DNA of 64,000 nt. Source: Metallyticus violacea. Taxonomy: Eukaryota; Arthropoda; Insecta; Mantodea; Metallyticidae. The position numbers and the translations under genes were made by a program. Under the pieces are notes generated by a model. The model ran no database searches, was not told where the DNA came from, and saw nothing but the letters and a program-made list of their open reading frames with translations. This document shows, one piece after another, positions 12,791 through 24,267 of this stretch. The number at the start of each line of letters is the position of its first letter. Position 1 is the first letter of the stretch. The DNA lies in the NCBI GenBank assembly GCA_030762175.1, contig CM060831.1, positions 27,911,001 to 27,975,000 of the forward strand. Direction: 5' to 3'.

Positions 12791-14077
12791 GGAAAATTGC
12801 AAACACACTGTTATTTCACGTTATATACTCTATATAACAATTAACCCTATGGTAGTAGCGCTATAATTTGTAACTTTATTAGTAATTTTACTTTACAGAA
12901 CTCATAAAGCTTTAAAGATGTAATTTCCGTATTAATCTATTAAATTTGTAAATTGCCGAATAGGTTCCTACGTTTCAAAATCATAAATAACAATTATGTA
13001 CAGCGTTAGTAATCAGAGTGAAATATTGTAATCATACTTCAGACTACACGCTTAAATCACTATCATTCTTTTTCAAATATTTTGAACAGAACAGATGCTT
13101 GCTACAGTTCTTGCAACTTTACTTGATAGGGATGTTCTTTCTTCTGTTGTTTTATGCACAACGGCTTTGCGTTTGGATTTTCAGCGAGCCGCTACCTGGT
13201 TTCAATTTTGAAAAATTTGCAGATCTTCTACGGAGTATTAGCCAAGTTAGGCGCATCATTAGCCACAAAAATGTGCAGGAATCTCAAGATTTTTTCTTGG
13301 AAAGACAAAAGAGCAGACAGAAATAATTTTTATTCCTCTGGAAAAACATAACGAATACTTTACCACTTGCGCACCTGCTATCTCAGAGACTACAGATCAA
13401 TCAGAAAACGAATTCAATGAACAGCTCCCACCGTGACAAATTTTTCTGGGCGCACATTATTTCCGGTGACGCAAATAAATTACTAAGACAGATTAAATTA
13501 AACGCAACAGGAATAGACAAGATCAGCCTCACTCATAAACAAAATTATTGACATTTTTAATAGCTCTGACGCTAACTAAATGTATCCTTAATAACAGCAA
13601 CATAACAGCATTTGTACAGGCCATATCAACAGCCACTTCACCCTCCTCCTCAAGATTAAGACCTATCAGCATTCTACTTTCCATATGGAAAGCACTGGAG
13701 CGGTTCATTAGCAAGCAACTCCATTGACTATCATAAAGAGAATAACTTTACCAGTCAATTCCTTATTTAACGTTACTAATGAGGCTATAGATTTGAGTGC
13801 ACTGAGTGTCCTAACTCATATTGACTTTGCTAGAGCGTTTACTCAGTTAATATAAATAAAGTACTTTCAAAACTTAAGTCACTGTATTTACCTGAGAACT
13901 CGATCCAGTGCTTTCACTTCTGCTCTCCGACCGACTACAATGTGTTGCAGAAGGAGATCGCTTTTCGCTTTAGAGATCAGTAGAGCCTCAAGAAGTGCTA
14001 CAAGGGTCAATAATTAGACCAACGTTATATTCTGTTTATATAAATGACGTTAATAAACACATTAAGCTAGGCGGAAA

Positions 14078-14078
<1 letters not shown>

Positions 14079-14127
<49 letters not shown>
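14079..14127. repeat. (TA)n microsatellite inside the LINE RT domain
   Basis: About 24 TA units lying between the 'YINDVNKHIKLGGK' and 'YADN' coding blocks, where ancestral coding probably had only a few bases rich in TA. Confidence 0.95.
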
Positions 14128-14129
<2 letters not shown>

Positions 14130-15056
14130 TGACAACCTACAAACGTATTTTACTCACGAACAGATTTACTCATAAACACCATAGCAGAACTTACCCAAGA
14201 CCTACGCTCAGTATAAGCATGGGTTAACTAAATCCGGGAAAATTACAGGCAATTATAACAGGGTAAAATAAATTATTAAAAACAAAATTAATCAAAATTA
14301 CTCATTCCTGGAAACAGAAGGATACAAAAGTGGCAATGAAATCGTTTTTAAAAAATATATGGTGTCTATTTTGACAGTTTCTTAACTGAAAAATTCAAAC
14401 AAAACAACCTTGTAAAATATTTTCAATGTCCTATTCCTTGAAATAGCTTAATCATTTTCTCACGTTAAATATGAAAAACACTTGTATCAACAATGATTAT
14501 GCCACATTTCGATTACTGTTCCATTCTGTTAAATGACATCGCCACAAATCTCGGGCAAAGACTACAGCGTGTTCATTATGCCTGCTTTCGTTACGTATGT
14601 CTACAAGCTACATAAATCAGATCATATCACTGCAGCTTTTGAATTGTTACCCTGGCATCGACTGGATGCTAGAAGCAAGTTGCACTCCCTCATTCTTCTT
14701 GTCGAATTCTATGCACCTCAACTCCGCACTATATTTCGGCCCGTTATCACCCCTTATCTCCTCATCATTTAACCAACCGATCAAATAAAAATTCCATTCT
14801 CTCTATACCCTTACATCGAACCTCTTTCTTATCTCCATCCTTCACAGTTGTCGCTGCTCCTTTCTGAAACTCTCTGCCGTCTCATACCAAGGACTACCGG
14901 TCACAACGACAATTTAGAATATTGCTCGAAGGAGGATGTACTATTTAACAAGTACTATGTTCAAAATTATTAATGTCATTAACTGTATTCATATATTGTA
15001 ATTGTTCCTGGTGAAATGGAAGAGAGGGTCTTACAGTCTTAGCTTCTTCAGGTAAA

Positions 15057-15057
<1 letters not shown>

Positions 15058-15096
<39 letters not shown>
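15058..15096 (+). repeat. (TTA)n tail of the LINE
   Basis: About 13 TTA units directly after the conserved LINE 3' UTR block, in the position of the 3' simple-repeat tail. Confidence 0.9.
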
Positions 15097-16493
15097 GTCA
15101 ATAAGTCACTTATAGTACCTCGGCCTCACACTTGTTCCGAAACAAACTGATACGAAAATTATTAGCAGCTTAGATTATCACAGAACTATTATCCTCAACA
15201 TTTAATAGAGAGTAAAATATAATCATAATCATAGACCATAGGCGAGTGTTTCTTGCGTAGTTATAGGCAAAACTCATATATACACCTCCTTTCTCTTATG
15301 GTACATAACTATTATTTCGCTTTGTCGTTTATTCAACATTGTCATCGTGAAGGATACAGGATACAAGTAACACATTTCTGCCTTTCTAAGGAATAGACTA
15401 CAACATATTCTGAAAGTAAAGTAATATTTGTCCGGCTGCGTGAATTTTGATGCGTTTCTTTTTTGTTTTTTGTAAGTTCTAATATAGTTAGCCGGTACTA
15501 AATATTCAGCATTTAAATTACCTGAAAAGTGATAAACCAGCTATCCACCTTTCTTGAATATTTCTACTAATAGTGACAAAGTCCACAGTTGTTGACCATT
15601 GTTAATACCACTGCACTAGCCCAAGTGAAACAAGAGAATAACATATGGGAGATGATTTACCGAAAGACAATTATGTTACACTATGTTAAACAAATAAACC
15701 AATTTGAAAAGGACAGAAATCAAAGTTTTGCATAATATGACTATATAACTTATGGTTGTTGTGGTAAAATCGCTTATTCGCTGCGAAATACAAGGCTTTA
15801 TCCTCGTCAAACATTTTCATTCTTATTTTTATTAAAACATTTTAAGAATATCGCTGATAAGCTTTATTTATTTATTTTAAGGAAGGGAGAAGTAGGTGCA
15901 GTGCATAATTGCTCCATTTCCCAAGCTATATAAACTCGCCTGAAATATCCGCTACACGCAATATTTTGTGCTGGAGAAGTTGCCGAACCACCACGGCGCC
16001 TATGACATTACAGAACTACATCATATCAGATGAGATAAAACAGTTTCAGACAACATACAACAGGGTTTGGATGCAGTTGTAGATTAGACCTACCTATAAA
16101 TTTATTTATGTGTATGCACATATGCATTTGACAGGTCATTTGTAGCCTATGGGATATACAATACACTTCAAAGTTTCATTCGAAGCTTCAGTGATTTATC
16201 ACAGAATGCTGACTGATGGTGTTCAATAGGAAGCAGAGGCAAACGTGAGATCCCATTTTGAATCTCGAACGATATATTGCTTTTAGAACATGCTAACATA
16301 TGTTTTGCTATCCTTTAGTGTGGTTTTTGTAACAGTGATAGTGCTTGCCTGTAAATTTTGAGTGTTTTTATAAGTATATATCAATAACATCAATTACAAA
16401 CAGTATTACATTAAGACACAAAAGATTCATTAGATAGGCAATAGACACTTTCGATAGCGTGTTAGCTAGTTGCCGGCGAAGAAGCCTCTGATT
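15097..16493. other. AT-rich stretch, nothing recognised
   Basis: No family recognised. A GC-richer patch at 15890-16020 has no open frame of note. Confidence 0.45.
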
Positions 16494-16659
16494 TGCGGAA
16501 CTAATTGTAAAATATAAGGATATGTGTGCAGAGCATATCGGTGAAATGTTAATTAGGCATGCCATCACTTGTGGATTTTCTATCAAGGCCTTGCAGCAGA
16601 GCGACAAAGAAATAAAAGAAAAGAGTTTCACTGGAGTACTCGTACATAGAGCGCTATAA
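16494..16659 (+). pseudogene. Unrecognised exon-like open stretch
   Basis: Fifty-five open codons bounded by stops, with protein-like composition: 'ELIVKYKDMCAEHIGEML', then 'TCGFSIKALQQSDKEIK' and 'TGVLVHRAL' before the stop. The mix of Glu, Lys and hydrophobics with amphipathic spacing looks more like translated protein than the surrounding AT-rich frames do. There is no convincing ATG start and I see no clear splice acceptor. The upstream frame 'AIDTFDSVLA' may be the same unit after a frameshift. I do not recognise the family; a transposase tail or a decayed exon are both possible. The overlapping minus-strand frame of 109 codons is probably its shadow. Confidence 0.2.
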
Positions 16660-17269
16660 AACAGCGACTGCCTCGCTGAAATTAAAACACTTGTCATATA
16701 TTAATATTAAGCTACTCAGAGAGCAATAATAGTCTGCTCCATAGCCTAACAATATGAATATGAAGTAGCCATATTGAGAATACATAATACTGAGATGGGC
16801 CATGGATTGAAGATATATTAGATTTTATAGAGGCTGTAAGTAATTAACCAACAATATTTTCGAAAGTATGAAATTATGAAAACGTTTGGGTGGTTCCGCG
16901 CATTTATAATTAGAATATGTACTTAGAAATAAAATGTACAATTACAACTTAATTATTCATAATGTTTTCATTTTTTTGCCACTGGACATTGACGGTGGCG
17001 GCAGTGCATATAATTTACAAGCTGCAAAGTACAGATAAAACAATTATAAAGTAAATTACAAAATGAGTAATGACAACAAATGATGCATTAGCATAATTAT
17101 ACAAGAGTAAAAAGAGCAATTAATTACAACATAATTAACTAAATGGATTTCAATCTGGAACATAACAAAATGCACGGTACAGCTAAAGAACAAAATGATG
17201 GTAAAATAAGTTTACTACAACCAATAAAAATGAACATTGACAACAACTTGCCATCGTATGTGTCTTAAA
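16660..17269. other. AT-rich stretch, nothing recognised
   Basis: No features seen. Confidence 0.5.
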
Positions 17270-17533
17270 TGTTTTAATGGTGTTTAGTGTTCGTTTTATA
17301 CTCAGGCACCAGATGATACATAAGATGAAGTGACAATGGGAAAGGAATTTTTTTTGGGGAGGAAACGTTCAAGACATAAACAAAGACTACCTCCCTGCGA
17401 TTTGTCATTGAAGACAAGGGAGGAAAATTTGGGAGAAGTCTAAGTCAGGGAGGACGGTCCTGGCGGAATTCGAACTGCAGGCCTCGCACTCATGAATCGG
17501 TGAAATAGCAAGCTCTATCACTGTGTCGGTATG
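17270..17533 (-). mobile_element. SINE B copy 2
   Basis: On the plus strand the order is 3' to 5': 'ggtgtttagtgttcg', 'gatgatacataagatgaag', 'acggtcctggcggaattcga' and 'ctcgcactcatgaatcggtg'. These match the copy at 38108-38411. The tRNA-like head lies at the high-coordinate end, so the element is on the minus strand. The copy is heavily mutated. Confidence 0.8.
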
Positions 17534-18317
17534 CTATAATATTTCAGTGAACACATGGTTTTAATACTGAAAATTATGTCCTGAAACATCTGTAGACTGT
17601 TTATTCTAAACTATTAAGTTTTGTGCAATTTATAACTGAAAGTTTCCCTATATTCATTGCTTTCTATAGTTAAGTTTCTTATAATGACTCTAAATACGGA
17701 TATACTGCCTGGTATTAATTTCAGCGCAAGCTGTGCATTCCATAAATGTCTTAAACAGCACGCAGAGTATGGATATCAATAGATACAAGATCGTTTATCT
17801 TTCTTCACGTTCACAAATGATTCGTAGTTTTCCTATATTCACGACTGATCTCCGCCGTACGCAATTCTGTTCCAATATTTTCTTGAATTGTCTTACGGAT
17901 CTTTAACATGACATTATAATGCAAATCACTTTGTATGCATAAGAATGATTCATATAAAACTGTTAGTTTTTAAATTTGATTACATTCTGTTTGGTGACAG
18001 CTTTAAACAAATATAGTGCGGGATAAACCTTAATGACTGGAAGGGAAATTACAGTCATTTAGCTGTTTATGTTATGCGGTGTATCAGGCTCGTTCAAGAA
18101 AACAACATTGTCACGTCTCTGCAACCTCTTTTAGTACAAGTTTAGTGCTAATAGAGATCGAGTGCGGAAGTGAGAGTACATAATTTATTTTTACTCTTTA
18201 TTTATTAATTAAGGCACTCTCAGATAATTGTAATAATATAATTAGTTTATGCTCAATCGTTCATGTATGAAAGTAACGGTGATAATGCTGGAGAGAGAAT
18301 GTATTATTGTTTAGACA
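17534..18317. other. AT-rich stretch, nothing recognised
   Basis: No features seen. Confidence 0.5.
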
Positions 18318-18690
18318 CCGAGTGGATTAACGCTTGAGATTCACATTTGGGATGTTCGGGTTCACCTTGGCTTTTATGTGATTTCCCTTCATGATTTAGG
18401 CAATTGCTGGGATGGATATTTACATCCTACGAGTTTTTCGCTCTCCCATTTCATATCATTTCATTTCATTGGTTTTGTTACAGGGTTGAAAGTGCCAGCG
18501 CTGGCGCGGTGTGATAGTGCCTTGCGCTTTGGAAAGGTTTCTGTCCCTGCGTCTGGAATGAAAGCGAAGCTTCTGAGGGGCACCAACTACTCGGAGGAGT
18601 CTACACCGAAGTCGGGGTGTTCTATATCCATCCGCGTCCGCGCAGTGGCCGCCCGTAGATTCTGGTCGCCCGGTGTCTCTCTCATATCAA
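18318..18690 (+). mobile_element. SINE C copy 2
   Basis: Head 'gagtggattaacgcttgag' and 'ttcgggttcaccttggc', then 'gctgggatggatat', 'gagtttttcgctctccc', then the GC-rich body 'aaggtttctgtccctgcgtc', 'ctgaggggcaccaactactc', 'tcggggtgttctat'. Each block has its counterpart, in order, on the minus strand at 4540-5010. The 117-codon open frame over it (18378-18731) resembles the frame in the other copy only because both are the same repeat. Confidence 0.65.
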
Positions 18691-20239
18691 TTTTGCTACA
18701 TTTGTTATTCTTAGACATGTGCAATTTATGATGCAACAAAACCAATTGTTACTACCCGGACAGACTAGCTCATATCATAAGTTCAATACTTTGAAGTCCC
18801 AGATCTATACAGCGGCATAGATTCATAACTGATAATGAAGGTCTTGGAATGTTGCGATTATTAGTGAAACTGAGGACCTCTTAGCACTTTCAACCATGAG
18901 AAATGGAGAAGTAAATAGCATCCAGTTACAAACATATCAAGGGAACAATGACGAGATTGTAAGCCCAGCAGTAGCCAGTGCAGCATATCAACAATACGGG
19001 GTGGGGGAAATGTAAAAATGAGATTCACAACTGCAGCTTCACATTTGCCTATGAAATTAAAGCCTTAGGTTGCTACCCAAGTAATTCTATCAGTGATTGC
19101 AAGGAGCAGAGATCCCTAGCGGAAATGTTCGTTGTTAGCTGAGCCCCTGAAAGAATAAAACGCTCCTTTCTTTCTCCATTACTGCTTAATGATCCAGTTA
19201 ATTTTAATGCACCACATTTTATCGCTTCTTTAAAGTAACTTTCTCTTCTACCGTTCCTTTCTTGCATAATTTTTTTCCTTGGTTGATGCTTCCCTTTTAC
19301 TTCCCCGGCGTTTTTCTAATTTTCCTTTGTCTCTTTATATTGTTCCATCCTCCTCTTCCCGTCCATTTTTACATTATATTCTGCATTCATATTTCAAAAC
19401 TTCAGTTTGAATAACCACCTATTCAAAATAAATGTAGTATAAACAAAGAACTTTTCAATTGGTATATTATGGGAGAGATTTAAACAAAGGTTGCTTACAT
19501 TTTAGTGTTTATTCCCCATCTCTCCCAGTGCAATTAATTTTCAAATGGCAACTTCCCCTTTAAATTTTAGATGTTTGAACAATTACACCCTTTGTATTAT
19601 ATCGTTGCCTGGAAACCTAGATTGCTATTATTGTTTAAATTTAGACAGAACAAACTAAAAAAACTAATGAGCATTTAATATATAGTCGTGTTTTGGTAAT
19701 AAATTGTTTCAAAATGGTATAAGAAAAATCATAATAAATGCGGATTAGTCAAGAGTTCTGAAACAGGGTATATTATTGTAAAAAATTGTATTGTTAACCA
19801 AAATTATTTGTATTTTCATCCTAAAAATAACAGTGATTTTTATTCTGCTCAAACTCAACAATAATAACTCATATTTCCAGGCAGCAATAGAACAAAATGT
19901 GATATCAGTTGAATCCTCTTTAAAAGTTATGTATCAATCTAGAAGTTCACAGCCAAACTAGTACTCCAAGTAAGGCTGTAATTTAAATGTTCAAAATAGT
20001 AGGGGGGTTTGTGTGAGGTGATGAAACCTTAAATGTAATCAACATTTGTTTTAAGCTGTTCTTTCAATATCTAAATTGACGTGTATTTGTTCAAAAACAG
20101 AAGCGATGCACGGCCGAGACGAAAGCCGAACCCACGGTACCTTACGGCAGGAGAATTGTAGAGCAATACTCTTAACAAACACAGTCAAGGATGTCTGTGT
20201 TGGTTTCTCTAGGAGCTATTGTTTTTCATGCACATGCTT
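18691..20239. other. AT-rich stretch, nothing recognised
   Basis: No family recognised. Short frames at 19073-19267 and 20076-20300 carry no motif. Confidence 0.45.
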
Positions 20240-20439
20240 TATGAGGGTTGACTGGAAAGTTCTTGGCCTGAGAGAAAAACAGAGCATGTTTTACTTATAA
20301 AATTTTTCAATTAGTCACCTTTTAATTCAGTACACATAGACCAACGATATTCTAATTGTTTATGCCTTCAGTATAAATTACTTTAGCTGCTAACTTTGCA
20401 AAATAAGCTTCTGTCTTAACTATGACCTCCGCATTTGAG

Positions 20440-20522
20440 GTGGAGGTGGAGGGATGGTGGCGGCGGTGGCGGCGACGGCGATGGCGGTGGTGATGGTAAA
20501 CATATTTCAAAATATGTTTACC
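20440..20522. repeat. GGN-rich triplet run followed by a perfect 13-bp hairpin
   Basis: 20440-20494 is a GGT/GGC/GAT triplet run. It is followed by 'ggtaaacatattt', a 2-base loop 'ca', and the exact reverse complement (arms 20495-20507 and 20510-20522). It lies inside the mariner between its left end and the transposase remnant, so it is probably a later insertion or expansion. Confidence 0.9.
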
Positions 20523-20656
20523 TCTTAAGAGACAAAAATATATTTATACACTAAAAGATTAAGGAAATAAACGAAAAATAGAACAAAAACACAAATAAAA
20601 TGCAGAGAAAAGAACAAGCACACTCACAACTCCATATTTATGTTATATCTACCAAG

Positions 20657-20657
<1 letters not shown>

Positions 20658-20695
<38 letters not shown>
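20658..20695. repeat. (TA)n microsatellite
   Basis: About 19 TA units within the mariner. Confidence 0.97.
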
Positions 20696-20697
<2 letters not shown>

Positions 20698-20819
20698 CAA
20701 AATAGTGTCCATATTCCTTTAATCCCCCTCGCCTATTTTCCGGTTGTCTGCCTTTTCCAATTTGAGGTGCCCCACGTTGATTAAAAATTATGTCCAACGG
20801 GTAATTTCCTTATATTTAG

Positions 20820-21830
20820 AACGTGGCAAAATCACTAGAGCCAAATCTGGTGAAAATGGCGCACGTGCAGCAATTCGAAGCAATCATATGACTGTAGCTG
20901 AATAAGTATGCGCAGGTATATTGTCGTGGTGGAAAAGCATTTTTGTATGATTAAATGTGGACATTTGTCCTTAATAGCTGTTGATGTTGATTTGGTTTTT
21001 TTAGGGACGCTCTTTAACATTTCAGGTCAACAGCATCCCATTATATTCAGGGCGTGAAACAGCCCCCAAATTTTACTCAGAGGTCTCTTCTTTCAGGCTT
21101 GAGGTTCTTTTTCGTGCCGTAAATGTACGACACGGGACCCACGGCTTTACTTCCCTTCCGAAGGAAGCCATACTTAGGATTTTTACGCCCGGAAACATCC
21201 ATCGATCCTGGCCGGGTTTGAATCCGCCTCTTTAATAGCTTTCTTCAGTTTTCCCAATAATGCTGCATAACATTCTCGTTGGTCGTTTTGCCTTTTTCCA
21301 GATAGTCTATAAGCACAATACCCTGAAAATCCCATAAAACTGTAGCCATCTTTTTTCACGCTGATGGAACTTTGGTCTTCGGTGTACTTTCACACTTTTT
21401 ACTCATTATTTGGACTTTTGCTATGTCTCTGGCATGTAATGGTAAATTTAGTTTCATCAACAGTGATATAACTCCCGGAAACTCGGTTGAAATAGCATTA
21501 AGTCCATGATCTCCTTGAAATGTACATCCGGGTGCGCCTTTGGGAGACTGTTAAGAAACGCCGAACTCAACACGTTGAGAGCTTTCTCATATGCACATAT
21601 TCATGCAAGATATTCCAAACACGTCTACTGAAATCTTTGCAATATCAGCAATCTCACGTACATTCACTTGTCAATCATTTAATACGGTATTGGGGAATTT
21701 TTGCGATATTTTCCGCTGTCATTGCGGTTATTGAGTCCTGAACGTTCTGAAGAACGAACTTGTTTAAATTCAGCGATCTATTTCGTCACTATGGTGCAGA
21801 ACCTTTCCAACTCTTTTTATGTCGATTGGC
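20820..21830 (-). pseudogene. Mariner transposase remnant
   Basis: Read on the minus strand from high to low coordinates. 'VREIADIAKIS' (near 21660) matches the second helix-turn-helix region. 'KKMATVLWDFQGIVLIDYLEKGKT' (near 21290-21360; parts 'MATVLWDFQGI' and 'LIDYLEKGKT') matches the strongly conserved 'MATVFWDaqGilLiDYLekGkT'. 'AIKDKCPHL' precedes 'HHDNIPAH' (near 20920), the second catalytic Asp block, and 'SPDLAL' (near 20840) precedes the third. Stops and frameshifts break it throughout. The coding is cut by the SINE A insertion just before 'AIKDKCPHL'. Mariner transposases of insects are about 345 residues; most of that order is traceable here. Confidence 0.8.
20980..21231 (-). mobile_element. 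SINE A copy 1, nested in the mariner, with 9-bp target duplication
   Basis: The reverse complement carries the SINE A body: 'gaagggaagtaaagccgtgg', 'cggcacgaaaaagaacctca', and 'ggacgctgttgacctgaaat'-like 3' blocks, ending in a 'cgtccctaaaaaaaccaaa' tail. The bases 'ttaatagct' occur at 20971-20979 and again at 21232-21240, a target-site duplication. The tRNA-like head is missing beyond the 'gggtttgaatcc' box B, so the copy is 5'-truncated. Confidence 0.9.
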
Positions 21831-22067
21831 GTTAAACCTTTTAAAATGAAATATTTAATCACTGCAAAACTTTCAATTTTATCCAATTTTTAGAAAACAC
21901 TTAACCTTGTTTACTTTGCTTGATCACAGCAATTACGTAAATGAAAGCGCAAGTTTAAATATTCACGGTACGGTGCATCTAAAGAATCTTACTTAAGAAA
22001 TATCCTTGTTTGACATTTCCAGTTCCATCTCTGTGTATGGTCAAGAACTTTTCGAACCTTCCTCATA

Positions 22068-23287
22068 ACATGTTTTTATTAGCTTCAATTAAAGCAGGCA
22101 ATGTAGAAAGAGTACTTGTCCAAAATTTTGCAAAAAACTAGATAATTGCCATAACTGTATTACATGGGTTGTTCTACAAAAACTCAGTAAAAATTCTACA
22201 TGTTAAATACACTCCATAGGGAAATATGTAACAGTACAAAAATATTACATCTTTTAAACGTGAATCATTTGCTCAGTTTATATTGGTGGCACTACTGAAA
22301 TTTGTGTCCTATTTTTGTTTTTCATACCTGCATCGTTGAGTGTTGTTAATTATTGTTTTTAAGCAGTTTAATACTCATTGTTATTCCTATGTATAGGTTT
22401 GTTCATTACATGAAATATTTAAGCTGTTAATAAAGAAAAAACAACAGGGAGTAAAAAATATAATTCACAAAAAATGAAAAAAATATTCGTCTTAAGAAAG
22501 TCACTGTAAAAGGAGAACGTTTTGTTAATACCAAAGAATAAACGTTACGGAAAGGATAACTGGTTAAATGGTGTGAAAAAATTTAGCAAATACATGTATA
22601 CAATCCGTTCAAAATTTACTTCTATAACGCAATGAAAGTTATTGTTTCAAAATTCATTGATGAACTTCATGGGCATACTGTCACCTTGGTAACACAAGCA
22701 AGGAATGGTGCCGATCTTCCAACAGCCAAAGCTTACAGTATCAAGATACAAATAGGGAAGAAGTAAATGGGATTCATGATATCTCCACTCAGTGAATGAC
22801 TTGTGGAAAGAAATCTGCGAGAAAACTCAAGATGCTTAAGAGGTTTGAAAATGAACCCATATTGTGTCAATTCTTTCGCTTACACTTTATTAAGTGGTTT
22901 TGATAGAGAAAATATCTTATGTTTTATTTTTTGTTACATATTACTTGCATTAATAAAATATTCCATTTATTCTATAGATTTAATCTAAATTTTCTTTCTT
23001 AAACAAAACTTCATAATCATTATATTGTAAAGTTAATCACAAAATAGTTGAACTATGCAAAAATGCACATAGAGTGAAAAATGTTTATTTTACAGCTAAT
23101 CAATACAATAATTTTGGTATGCGTTTTCTTTATAAGAAAGTAAAAAGGTAACTTAACTTATGCTGGAGAATATTCATATTGAAACCAAATCAGTTTGTTG
23201 TTTCTCATGTAAAGTTTGAAAATAATAATAGACACCCTTTCTGCATAGATTGCTTCAATTGAGCTTCTGGTTTTCAGTTTTGCCTTG
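22068..23287. other. AT-rich stretch, nothing recognised
   Basis: No motif-bearing frame or repeat seen; 22803-22988 is a 61-codon frame without family signature. Confidence 0.5.
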
Positions 23288-23577
23288 TGTAGGTCCTGGT
23301 GGTGTAGTGGTAACTATACTTGCCTTCTACACCCAAGATCGCGGGTTCGATCACAATCAGGACAGATGGATTTTTTCGGGCTTAATAATCCATGGCTTCC
23401 TTCGGAAGGGAAGTAAAGTCGTACGTCCCATGTCGTAGATTTACAGCACGATAAAGAAGCTCAAGCATGCAAAAAGAGGCCTCTGAGCAAAATATATCAG
23501 CTGTTTCACACCATGATTTGAATGGGACGCTGATGACCTGAGAAGTTAAAGAGTGTCCGTAAATAAACCAAATCAAA
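23288..23577 (+). mobile_element. SINE A copy 2, full-length with tRNA head
   Basis: Starts with 'aggtcctggtggtgtagtgg' (box A 'tggtgtagtgg') and 'cgcgggttcgatcac' (box B), separated by about 35 bases as in a tRNA. The SINE A body follows ('ttttttcgggcttaataatc', 'cttccttcggaagggaagta', 'aaaagaggcctctgagcaaa', 'gggacgctgatgacctgaga') and the tail 'gtgtccgtaaataaaccaaa'. Pol III promoter function is inferred from tRNA-derived SINEs. Confidence 0.9.
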
Positions 23578-24267
23578 AATGTTTTGCCTTGCTATTCATT
23601 AGCTCCTAAACTCACTTGTTTGCACTGTTTATTACATTATTGGCATCTCAAAGTCCCAGCAATCCACTTTCTTTCTCGAGTCTGCTATCTTTTGTCTACT
23701 TTTGCTATCTGTCCTTGTTCTCGCTCATAAAACGAGAACGACAACAAACATATAACGGAGCTAGAATTATTCATTGTCTTGAAAAAAGGAACCGTGGGTA
23801 TCTGTATCCAGGTGCTTTGTGCGATATAAGCGTTAATCTCATTACTTCTTGGGTGGGACGTGTAACAACCTTTACTTAGTATGCACAAAGAGGCCTGAAA
23901 CACTAAAGAGCCTGCCTCAGAAAACAAAATGTTGCCATTTATAACAAACCACAAAGAAGATATAACAAGGTACGGCATTCTACGATACATAAAATTGGTA
24001 GAGGGTGAAATTGTACCTAAGAGTAGCGGAATAGATACGCGATAAACTCAGCATGCGTAGCTATATTTTATGTTCAGCTAAATGCTAATATGTAATTTTT
24101 TTTTTTACTTTGAAAAACCTATGAAGAAGACCAAAATAGTTGTTCTGCTGTTAGTATTATTGAATGTCTAACATAAGTAAACATTAACATAAAATATATA
24201 ACCCTACGTGCTTATCCCGGCCATCTTGTGCTAAAAGCTCACGGATTGCCTGCCGTTCAGTGTTCAA
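23578..24267. other. No gene recognised
   Basis: Open frames on both strands (23616-23879, 23685-23990) overlap each other and show no family motif. Confidence 0.4.

Larger units (their letters stand above)
13430..15096 (+). mobile_element. Decayed non-LTR retrotransposon (RT to 3' tail)
   Basis: Conceptual plus-strand pieces, in changing frames, follow the RT order of Jockey/CR1-type elements. 'QIKLNATGIDKIS' is near 13490 (RT motif 1, compare 'sl.S.AvGiDgIs'). 'HIDFARAFTQ' is near 13820 (compare 'lDfsKAFDtv'). 'VLQGSIIRPTLYSVYINDV' is near 13995-14050 ('GvpQGSvLGPlLFslYINDv'). 'YADNLQTYF' is at about 14125 ('YADDlq'), and 'LNPGKLQAIITG' near 14235 ('LNp.KTqaiiig'). Then come 'LQRVHYACFRYVYKLHKSDHITAAFELLPW' (14560-14650; written in two parts: 'LQRVHYACFRYVYK' and 'SDHITAAFELLPW') and a final 'FCNSLPSH' like 'WNsLP'. 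The 3' UTR at 15005-15057 carries the conserved 'gaaatggaagagagggtctt' block and ends in (TTA)n. Many stops and frameshifts; the second catalytic Asp is Asn. Confidence 0.85.
20242..22065 (-). mobile_element. Mariner element with TA flanks, carrying a nested SINE
   Basis: The left end 'tgagggttgactggaaagtt' and the reverse complement of the right end 'tgaggaaggttcgaaaagtt' form terminal inverted repeats. A TA dinucleotide lies immediately outside each end (20240-20241 and 22066-22067), the mariner target duplication. Between them the minus strand encodes a mariner-type transposase in pieces. The length of 1824 bp exceeds the usual 1.3 kb because of a SINE A at 20980-21231 and extra sequence at about 20290-20700, which includes a GGN-rich run, a hairpin and a (TA)n array. 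Confidence 0.85.
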
